A stretch of 5,471 nucleotides of DNA, taken from contig CAYZRJ010000042.1 in the NCBI GenBank assembly GCA_964480825.1, forward strand, positions 1 through 5,471, given 5' to 3'. Shown here in pieces: positions 1 through 3,652 of the stretch; position 1 is the first letter of the stretch, and each line of letters begins with the position of its first letter. Source of the stretch: CAYZRJ01 sp964480825. Its GTDB lineage: Bacteria > Patescibacteriota > WWE3 > UBA101185 > UBA10185. Position numbers and translations under genes: made by a program. The notes under the pieces were generated by a model. The model was given only the letters and a program-made list of their open reading frames with translations. It ran no database searches and was not told the DNA's origin.

Positions 1-1
1 C

Positions 2-91
2 CCAGTCTACAGCTACGAACGGGTCACTTCCTCACCTTCATTATCTTTAAGCGCTAAAGAATTTAGAGAAACATTCAAGTTTTCATACTAA
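2..91 (+). CDS. possible C-terminal end of a plus-strand gene entering from the left edge (partial)
   Basis: The second plus-strand frame is open from the window edge for 29 codons and stops at TAA (89-91). The visible tail ends in ...SAKEFRETFKFSY. The other plus frames and the minus frames here hit stops early, and no minus-strand start opens a useful frame. If real, this gene converges on the DinB-like gene, with repeat copy 1 between them. The tail is too short to recognise a family, and 29 open codons can occur by chance, so this is only a candidate. Confidence 0.3.
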   Translation, partial: PVYSYERVTSSPSLSLSAKEFRETFKFSY

Positions 92-161
92 ACTGCTTCT
101 TTGCACTCTAAAATAAAACTAGAATTAAATAGAAAAGGACAACCAGAGCTGCTTTGACAAC

Positions 162-190
162 TGGCAAAGAGCGTGGGACATACTTGGAAC
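162..190 (-). repeat. dispersed 29-bp repeat, copy 1
   Basis: Read on the minus strand, the unit starts GTTCCAAGTATGTCCCA and ends TTTGCCA. It matches copy 2 (688-716) at 25 of 29 positions without gaps, and both are preceded by a run of five to six A residues on the same strand. It lies downstream of the DinB-like gene. The end of this copy can also fold with flanking bases: GCTTTG at 151-156 faces CAAAG at 165-169, giving a small hairpin. No gene starts directly after this copy, which argues against the repeat being purely a promoter element. Confidence 0.8.
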
Positions 191-219
191 TTTTTTCGAG
201 GCTGGGTAGGAAGATAAGA

Positions 220-666
220 CTAGAGATTCCTTGATTCTGAAATGGCTTTCTTTAATTGATTAAGATGTTCTAAATAGTGATTATCCTCACCCTCATCAAA
301 AACCCAGTAATATTTTTCATTGTCTTTCCTTAAATTTTCCTCGCCAATTTGACCAACAATTTTATTGAATTCATCCTCACTTTCAACCCATTTTTTTAGC
401 ACCTCACCTGGCGTCAATTTCTCGAACAGTGTTACATATTTTTCATTAAATTCCCCATAGTTTTCACGCGTTAGAAACCAAGCATCTCTTCCGGTTTCCC
501 ACATATTCTTTAATTCGCTCGAGGCATCGATATTCCAACCGATAAGATGAGAAATTACATCTTTAACTGTCCATTTATCTGTAACTTTAGTCATCCATTG
601 CTCTGGCGTTAAGTTTTGCAAAAATTCTATAAATTCACTGAAAATGGTTTGATTCGTGATGTTCAT
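220..666 (-). CDS. DinB/ClbS(DfsB)-like four-helix-bundle protein
   Basis: This 148-residue protein fits the DinB/YfiT superfamily of small metal-binding four-helix bundles, which includes the ClbS/DfsB group. The diagnostic helix-2 motif W-T-V-K-D-V-I-S-H-L-I-G-W is at residues 32-44. The expected three-histidine metal site is complete: H40, plus H130 and H134 in an H-x3-H-x2-Q-L motif near the C-terminus. Length is normal for the family. No signal peptide or membrane segment is seen, so it should be cytosolic. Known members include thiol-dependent transferases and ClbS, which protects colibactin producers from their own genotoxin. Which chemistry applies here cannot be told from sequence alone. 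The ATG at 666 has no Shine-Dalgarno. A TATCAT box 7 nt upstream suggests a leaderless mRNA. It lies alone between repeat copies 1 and 2, is about 32% GC in a counted stretch, and ends in TAG. Confidence 0.8.
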   Translation of the reverse strand: MNITNQTIFSEFIEFLQNLTPEQWMTKVTDKWTVKDVISHLIGWNIDASSELKNMWETGRDAWFLTRENYGEFNEKYVTLFEKLTPGEVLKKWVESEDEFNKIVGQIGEENLRKDNEKYYWVFDEGEDNHYLEHLNQLKKAISESRNL

Positions 667-673
667 TATTTAT

Positions 674-679
674 ATGATA
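674..679 (-). promoter_or_regulatory. -10 box TATCAT for the DinB-like gene, leaderless arrangement
   Basis: TATCAT fits the TANNNT form and is separated from the ATG by 7 nt, so transcription would start at or next to the start codon. No recognisable -35 is present. At 17-bp spacing, the -35 position falls inside repeat copy 2. Confidence 0.5.
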
Positions 680-687
680 TAACTTTA

Positions 688-716
688 TGGCAAAGGACAT
701 GGGACACACTTGGAAC
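688..716 (-). repeat. dispersed 29-bp repeat, copy 2
   Basis: On the minus strand it starts GTTCCAAGTGTGTCCCATG and ends TTTGCCA. It differs from copy 1 at four positions. It sits between the membrane-protein gene (stop at 750) and the DinB-like gene, ending 8 nt upstream of that gene's -10 box. The core shared by all three copies is TTCCAA, four variable bases, then GTCCCA, with GCCA at the end. Confidence 0.8.
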
Positions 717-749
717 TTTTTGTTAAGGAAACTCACTTTGAGAATCTAC

Positions 750-1166
750 TTAGTTAATCGACCCGTATCTGCGAACATCTTCGCTGGCCACAGTGTCTCC
801 TACTAAATCTTTTCTCATGGCTATTATTAAATTCGTGTATTCTTTGTTAATTTCTTCTTGCGACCTTTTATTCTTCAAGTCAAATACATCCCAAAACTTG
901 TTAAATTGCTTTACTACCTCTTTTGAAGACCACAGTTGAATCTGTCTATACAGCGGCAGTAGTGATTTAGCAGATTTTTGTCTGTCATCTACTACGGTTG
1001 TATCAAAGAAACCTGCTAATTCTTCGTGTACTGCCGAATAAATTTCCCTCCTTACCTCCATAAATCTTTGGGTACGGTCAAGCTTCTTGTTAGTTAAATG
1101 GGTTACAAAAATTGTGAAACCGCTAGACATCAACGCTATTAGTATCGATTGCATAATTGTAAGCAT
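750..1166 (-). CDS. small single-pass membrane protein of unknown function
   Basis: I do not recognise this family. The chosen start gives 138 residues (MLTIMQSILIALMSS...). A hydrophobic segment at about residues 2-24 is followed at once by a basic stretch (NKKLDRTQRF, then EVRR). This predicts one N-terminal transmembrane helix with the rest of the protein in the cytoplasm by the positive-inside rule. The remainder is charged, helix-rich and lacks cysteines or an obvious catalytic motif. The reading frame stays open up to an ATG at 1268, but that extension runs through repeat copy 3 and into the terminator stem at 1267-1315. The ATG at 1166 is preferred because a perfect TATAAT lies 6 nt upstream. 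An ATG at 1181, inside the repeat and upstream of that box, is the alternative (143 residues). The gene is flanked on both sides by repeat copies and ends in TAA. Confidence 0.6.
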   Translation of the reverse strand: MLTIMQSILIALMSSGFTIFVTHLTNKKLDRTQRFMEVRREIYSAVHEELAGFFDTTVVDDRQKSAKSLLPLYRQIQLWSSKEVVKQFNKFWDVFDLKNKRSQEEINKEYTNLIIAMRKDLVGDTVASEDVRRYGSIN

Positions 1167-1172
1167 AAGTTG

Positions 1173-1178
1173 ATTATA
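1173..1178 (-). promoter_or_regulatory. -10 box TATAAT for the membrane-protein gene, decides the start
   Basis: A perfect TATAAT lies 6 nt before the ATG at 1166, the same geometry as three other genes in the window. It begins 2 nt after the end of repeat copy 3, so any -35 contact would fall within the repeat. No good TTGACA is present there (ATCGTC at 17-bp spacing). Confidence 0.55.
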
Positions 1179-1180
1179 CA

Positions 1181-1209
1181 TGGCGGAGGGTGTGGGACGA
1201 TATTGGAAA
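1181..1209 (-). repeat. dispersed 29-bp repeat, copy 3, nearly identical to the tRNA-Ser 3' end over 17 bp
   Basis: This is the most diverged copy but keeps the core TTCCAA, four bases, GTCCCA, and the terminal GCCA. Its plus-strand positions 1181-1197 match 1943-1959, the 3' end of the tRNA-Ser gene including CCA, at 16 of 17 bases. The only difference is T at 1191 against A at 1953. It is therefore both a repeat-family member and a candidate attachment-site duplicate of the tRNA end. Confidence 0.65.
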
Positions 1210-1266
1210 ATATCTAGCCACGTATCCAATGAATATTTTATCAAAAAAATAGAGTTTATAGAAAAC

Positions 1267-1315
1267 AAAAAACCCTAGAATTTCACTTGCTTTCGCAACG
1301 TGTCTAAGGTTTTTT
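1267..1315 (-). terminator. Rho-independent terminator of the Zn-ribbon gene, possibly bidirectional
   Basis: A long hairpin begins 16 nt after the TGA of the Zn-ribbon gene. Outer arms 1267-1279 and 1303-1315 pair with a single C-A mismatch. Inner arms TTGC (1287-1290) and GCAA (1295-1298) close a TTTC loop, and CAC/GTG pairs extend it past one bulged C. On the minus strand the stem ends in TTTTTTG then TTTT. Plus-strand transcripts would also get a T run. CCCTA at 1273-1277 can alternatively pair with TAGGG at 1315-1319. The structure insulates the membrane-protein gene from the gene upstream. Confidence 0.8.
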
Positions 1316-1331
1316 AGGGCAAATGCAGATT

Positions 1332-1676
1332 TCAGGCAAGCGTGGGAAGTTTCCGCCACCATTTAACGCCAGCATCGGGCACGGAAGTGTAACCCCAATA
1401 GCCTACGCCTTCTTCATCAGGTACAGCGGGTACGTACCAACCAATTTGGTCAGTTTTTCCCATGTCTGAGTGGCAAAAGCCACCAGCGTCAATGCCAGTG
1501 ATATCCTTGCCTTGGTCAGCACCTGCACATTTGGCACACAGTAACTGCGGAGAAACGGTCTGATATTCTCGCCACAGTTTTACGTGTGTTGCACCACATT
1601 TGGCACACTTGTAGTCGACGGGGGTTTCATTTTTTGAGTAATCAACCCGTGCGACACCTGCATGTTTCTTAGCCAT
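1332..1676 (-). CDS. small Zn-ribbon protein, phage/plasmid-type conserved hypothetical
   Basis: This 114-residue protein of unknown function carries two CxxC pairs (C24-A-K-C27 and C47-A-K-C50), spaced as in a zinc ribbon, and a further C68. The motif LWREYQT (34-40) lies between the pairs. The C-terminal half is rich in Trp, Tyr, Gly and Pro (D76-Q-I-G-W-Y-V-P, Y93-W-G-Y-T-S-V-P, K105-W-W-R-K-L-P). From memory, similar proteins occur as hypothetical genes in phages and plasmids of many bacteria; this was not searched. There is no signal peptide or membrane segment. GC is about 53% in a counted stretch, well above its neighbours. It is also the only gene here with a clear Shine-Dalgarno, two canonical-looking promoters and its own terminator, which fits recent transfer. 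The start at 1676 is fixed by AAGGAG 7 nt upstream. A structural Zn site and nucleic-acid or protein binding are reasonable guesses only. Confidence 0.75.
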   Translation of the reverse strand: MAKKHAGVARVDYSKNETPVDYKCAKCGATHVKLWREYQTVSPQLLCAKCAGADQGKDITGIDAGGFCHSDMGKTDQIGWYVPAVPDEEGVGYWGYTSVPDAGVKWWRKLPTLA

Positions 1677-1683
1677 TTCGTTT

Positions 1684-1689
1684 CTCCTT
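1684..1689 (-). promoter_or_regulatory. Shine-Dalgarno AAGGAG of the Zn-ribbon gene
   Basis: AAGGAG lies 7 nt before the ATG at 1676, which is optimal spacing. It is the only strong ribosome binding site before a gene start in the window, and it confirms this start. Confidence 0.85.
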
Positions 1690-1701
1690 ATTTTGGATTG
1701 G

Positions 1702-1718
1702 TGCGCTTTTTTTGCGCA
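1702..1718 (-). promoter_or_regulatory. leader hairpin upstream of the Zn-ribbon gene
   Basis: TGCGC (1702-1706) and GCGCA (1714-1718) form a perfect 5-bp GC-rich stem around a seven-base homopolymer loop (A7 in the mRNA). It sits 12 nt before the Shine-Dalgarno within the predicted 5' leader. It could protect the 5' end or keep the ribosome site open. It has no trailing U run in the transcript direction, so it is not a terminator. Confidence 0.45.
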
Positions 1719-1744
1719 AGGATTACTCGATTACTATACCTTAT

Positions 1745-1773
1745 AGTGTACTGTGCCTAGGGCATTTCGTCAA
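1745..1773 (-). promoter_or_regulatory. proximal promoter of the Zn-ribbon gene
   Basis: On the minus strand, TTGACG (1773-1768) and TACACT (1750-1745) are separated by exactly 17 bp, a good housekeeping-sigma match. The start point would be near 1738, giving a leader of about 60 nt. The -10 lies in the 9-mer TAGTGTACT (plus strand, 1744-1752), repeated exactly at 1823-1831. Confidence 0.55.
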
Positions 1774-1801
1774 ACCAGAATAACCTTTTGTTGATTCTTG
1801 T

Positions 1802-1815
1802 TGTTATGGATAACA
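1802..1815. promoter_or_regulatory. 14-bp inverted repeat, candidate operator
   Basis: TGTTAT-GG-ATAACA is a perfect 6-bp inverted repeat around GG. It falls about +2 to +15 relative to the start point predicted from the upstream promoter, a typical repressor position. No cognate regulator is visible in the window. Confidence 0.35.
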
Positions 1816-1823
1816 CACAGTGT

Positions 1824-1852
1824 AGTGTACTTTTCACAGTTTGGCACTGCAA
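1824..1852 (-). promoter_or_regulatory. distal promoter of the Zn-ribbon gene
   Basis: TTGCAG (1852-1847) and TACACT (1829-1824) are separated by 17 bp on the minus strand. The -10 hexamer and its flanks are the same 9-mer as in the proximal promoter, 79 bp away. A transcript from here would carry a leader of about 140 nt containing the operator-like palindrome. Confidence 0.4.
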
Positions 1853-1893
1853 CTTAGCCAACTATCCCGCTAAGTTTTACATTCAGCGAAATT

Positions 1894-1921
1894 AAAAAAG
1901 GTCGCCAAGGCTTCCAACCTT
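1894..1921 (-). terminator. Rho-independent terminator of the tRNA-Ser transcript
   Basis: On the minus strand, AAGGTTG (1921-1915) pairs with CGACCTT (1904-1898) in a 7-bp stem with one G-T wobble. The T run ends at 1894. It begins 21 nt after the CCA end of the tRNA, as expected for the end of the argS-phosphoesterase-ndk-tRNA block. Confidence 0.7.
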
Positions 1922-1942
1922 GATTTTTCGAAATGTGATTCT

Positions 1943-2033
1943 TGGCGGAGGGAGTGGGATTCGAACCCACGATACCATTGCTGGTATAGAAATTTTCAAG
2001 ATTTCCGCACTAGACCAACTATGCGATCCCTCC
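1943..2033 (-). tRNA. tRNA-Ser (anticodon UGA), CCA encoded
   Basis: This is a complete 91-nt class II tRNA. The acceptor stem GGAGGGA/TCCCTCC pairs perfectly and is followed by discriminator G and genomic CCA. The anticodon stem GAAAT/ATTTC closes the loop CTTGAAA, so the anticodon is TGA (plus-strand positions 1996-1998), which reads UCN serine codons. The long variable arm ATACC-AGCAAT-GGTAT is the class II hallmark and, with the anticodon, rules out leucine. The T arm is GTGGG-TTCGAAT-CCCAC. The gene starts 8 nt after the ndk stop codon and is probably cotranscribed. A TATAAC at 2050-2045 inside the last ndk codons could be its own -10, but no -35 supports it. The last 17 bases are nearly duplicated at 1181-1197, so this gene is a candidate integration site. 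Confidence 0.95.
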
Positions 2034-2041
2034 ATAAGTTT

Positions 2042-2620
2042 CTAGTTATAAAGATCTTCGTGAACACGTTTGTATGACAAAATTTCTTCGGGTTTAAACC
2101 ACAAAGCAATCTCTGTTTCAGCCTCATCTACAGCTCCCGATGCATGTATTAAGTTCAAAATTGAGCGTTTCCTTTGGTTGGCTGATATTGCCGAGTCCAA
2201 AGAAAAATCACCCCTTACGGTTCCTGCAGAAGCCCTAACAGGTACAGTGTCACCAACTAAGCTTCTAACTCTTTCAACTGCATTTAATCCTTGTAGGACT
2301 AGTGCCAAAATCGGCCCCGAGGTTAGATATTCAACGTTCCACTGTTTCACCATCTCACCAATTTTCAGCGTATCCGCCGTTCCAAAACTCTTCATTGGAT
2401 CAATGCCATATTTTTCGCAATCCTCAACAGTTCTTCTACCAACATTCCTCTTCCACTCTTCGCTATTAGGGTAGTGCTTTTCCGCTGATTCTAAATCAGC
2501 ATTTATCATTTTGACTGCAACCATTTTCAGTCCCGCGCGTTCAAATCTGTGCAAAATCTCACCAACTATTCCGCGCTTTAACGCATCAGGCTTCATTAAA
2601 ACCAAGGATTTTTGTGTCAT
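2042..2620 (-). CDS. ndk: nucleoside diphosphate kinase, long form with internal insertion
   Basis: This enzyme transfers the gamma phosphate between nucleoside triphosphates and diphosphates through a phospho-histidine, balancing NTP and dNTP pools in the cytosol. The N-terminal signature SLVLMKPDALKRGIVGEI (residues 5-22) has K10. The core continues with YLTSGPILALVLQG (98-111), VRSLVG (118-123) and GTVRGDFSLDS (133-143). The catalytic histidine is H159 within N156-L-I-H-A-S-G, matching the usual N-x-x-H-G-S-D. At 192 residues it is about 45 longer than typical bacterial NDK. Most of the excess is an insertion at about residues 51-93, and a smaller one precedes the active-site helix (about 144-153). 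Active-site residues are retained, so activity is likely. From memory, comparable long forms occur in some archaea and CPR bacteria. It starts 4 nt after the phosphoesterase stop, without a Shine-Dalgarno, so it is either coupled or read from a leaderless TAAAAT box. It ends in TAG. Confidence 0.93.
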   Translation of the reverse strand: MTQKSLVLMKPDALKRGIVGEILHRFERAGLKMVAVKMINADLESAEKHYPNSEEWKRNVGRRTVEDCEKYGIDPMKSFGTADTLKIGEMVKQWNVEYLTSGPILALVLQGLNAVERVRSLVGDTVPVRASAGTVRGDFSLDSAISANQRKRSILNLIHASGAVDEAETEIALWFKPEEILSYKRVHEDLYN

Positions 2621-2624
2621 GGAG

Positions 2625-3611
2625 TTATTTTAGCAGAACATCCTCGATTGCGTAATCACCACCTTTAAGTGCTCTAAACATGGCAAATCGTGGAGTCTGT
2701 AGATTTCTCTCCTCCGTCAAAGCTCCGATGACAATATGTGTCAATCTCGGCGCCTCTGTGTCTTTATTTTGACTTGATAGGTGCTGATCTCCTGCAATAA
2801 CGGCTTTAACTTTTGATTCACGAATAAGCTTTAGTATTTCTTTAGCCTGAAAACGTACATTCTGGTTCTCCTGGCCATTTACTATGCCCATTACCCTATC
2901 CACTGACGGATGATACAAAGGCTGTGAAAGTAAAACAAAATCCGCGTCGGTTAACTCGTTTTTGAACCAAGACGTTTGTTCATCGCTAACTATCGTGTAG
3001 TTTGCACTATTGTCCAAAGCGACAAATTTTATACCGTTTATTGTTTTTGAAAAATAATTTTTGCCGAAAACATCAATAAAGTTTTGCGGTCCAACCGACT
3101 TCCATAAGTCATGATCTCCGGGTAACGATAAATAATCTAAACCGCTCTTGTCCATTACACTTTTTGCTTGTTGTAAATCTTCTAAAACTCCAAGATCAGT
3201 GTAATCTCCTAAGAAAAATATATATGACACGGGCTCGGATTTGATCATTTCTAATGCTTTTCCTAGATTGTCATAGGATCCGTGCGAATCTGCCAGTAGC
3301 GCAATACTAAACTCGACTTGGTTCGGATCTTTAGAAGAACTACTTTGTGCGACCTCTTTTTTTTCATCTACCACACCGGTTTGAGTGGCTCTGGAAACAA
3401 ACATTCCTGCTACTGCTTCGAGTTTTTTGTCGTCAACATGAAGTCGCGTTAATAAAGGGTTTAAAGCAGACAACAAATCGCCGCTATCAGAAGTAGCTAT
3501 CGTTTTAACCAAAAAAGAAATACCTAAGACAAACGCAGTCAAAACTGCAACGGTAAGTATTGGGTGTAAAAACGAGAAAAATCTGAATTTATTTTTTTTA
3601 GGTCTTCCCAT
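2625..3611 (-). CDS. membrane-anchored calcineurin-like metallophosphoesterase
   Basis: The 328-residue protein has a basic N-terminus (MGRPKKNKFRFF), one transmembrane helix at about 17-36, and a polar linker to about residue 98 that includes SSSSK. A metallophosphoesterase domain follows from about 100 to the end. Motifs in order are D108-S-H110 (usual DxH), G135-D136-Y-T-D (usual GDxxD), G165-D166-H167-D168 (usual GNH[DE]), H234 in QPLYHPS, and G274-D275-Q-H277 (usual GHxH). Two canonical ligand positions are changed, Asn to Asp at 166 and His to Asp at 275; the rest of the bimetal site is present. Positive-inside topology places the enzyme domain outside the cytoplasm. The substrate (nucleotide, lipid, phosphodiester or protein phosphate) cannot be deduced. 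It sits between argS (41-bp gap) and ndk (4-bp gap). The start at 3611 has no Shine-Dalgarno but has TATAAT 6 nt upstream. Confidence 0.88.
   Translation of the reverse strand: MGRPKKNKFRFFSFLHPILTVAVLTAFVLGISFLVKTIATSDSGDLLSALNPLLTRLHVDDKKLEAVAGMFVSRATQTGVVDEKKEVAQSSSSKDPNQVEFSIALLADSHGSYDNLGKALEMIKSEPVSYIFFLGDYTDLGVLEDLQQAKSVMDKSGLDYLSLPGDHDLWKSVGPQNFIDVFGKNYFSKTINGIKFVALDNSANYTIVSDEQTSWFKNELTDADFVLLSQPLYHPSVDRVMGIVNGQENQNVRFQAKEILKLIRESKVKAVIAGDQHLSSQNKDTEAPRLTHIVIGALTEERNLQTPRFAMFRALKGGDYAIEDVLLK
2627..2632 (-). promoter_or_regulatory. possible -10 box TAAAAT before ndk, leaderless arrangement
   Basis: TAAAAT overlaps the phosphoesterase stop codon and ends 6 nt before the ndk ATG, the same geometry as the other leaderless candidates. 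Because the genes are only 4 bp apart, readthrough or coupling could equally explain ndk expression. Confidence 0.35.
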
Positions 3612-3617
3612 ATATTA

Positions 3618-3623
3618 ATTATA
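3618..3623 (-). promoter_or_regulatory. -10 box TATAAT before the phosphoesterase gene, leaderless arrangement
   Basis: A perfect TATAAT lies 6 nt before the ATG at 3611 in the 41-bp gap after argS. The -35 zone is GCGCGC, not a consensus. A short GCGAA/TTCGC hairpin (3645-3649 with 3658-3662) overlaps the argS stop but has no T run, so argS readthrough remains likely. Confidence 0.5.
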
Positions 3624-3652
3624 CGTCTAGTTCGAAGAACGCGCGCGAAGCG

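Noticed and set aside
92..161. Additional gene or RNA in the left intergenic stretch
   Set aside because: Stops occur in all frames, and there is no tRNA-like fold or recognisable RNA motif apart from the small hairpin next to repeat copy 1.
162..721. The 29-bp repeat as simply a promoter element
   Set aside because: Copies 2 and 3 precede genes, but their distances to the -10 differ (8 and 2 nt) and copy 1 has no gene behind it. A promoter role is possible but does not explain the set.
162..1209. Integron attC sites or a CRISPR array
   Set aside because: The repeats lack the paired GTTRRRY/RYYYAAC core sites and palindromic structure of attC, and no integrase is visible. Intervals of about 500 bp with genes rule out CRISPR.
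1174..1362. 62-codon minus-strand open frame overlapping the terminator
   Set aside because: It spans the end of the Zn-ribbon gene, the terminator hairpin and repeat copy 3. It is a by-product of these elements.
2045..2050. TATAAC as a dedicated tRNA-Ser promoter
   Set aside because: It encodes the last residues of ndk and has no -35 at usable spacing. A TTGTCA at 2075-2080 is 24 bp away, too far.
2070..2474. 134-codon open frame on the plus strand
   Set aside because: It lies antisense inside ndk, whose motifs are unmistakable. It has no ribosome site and its composition reads as a shadow.
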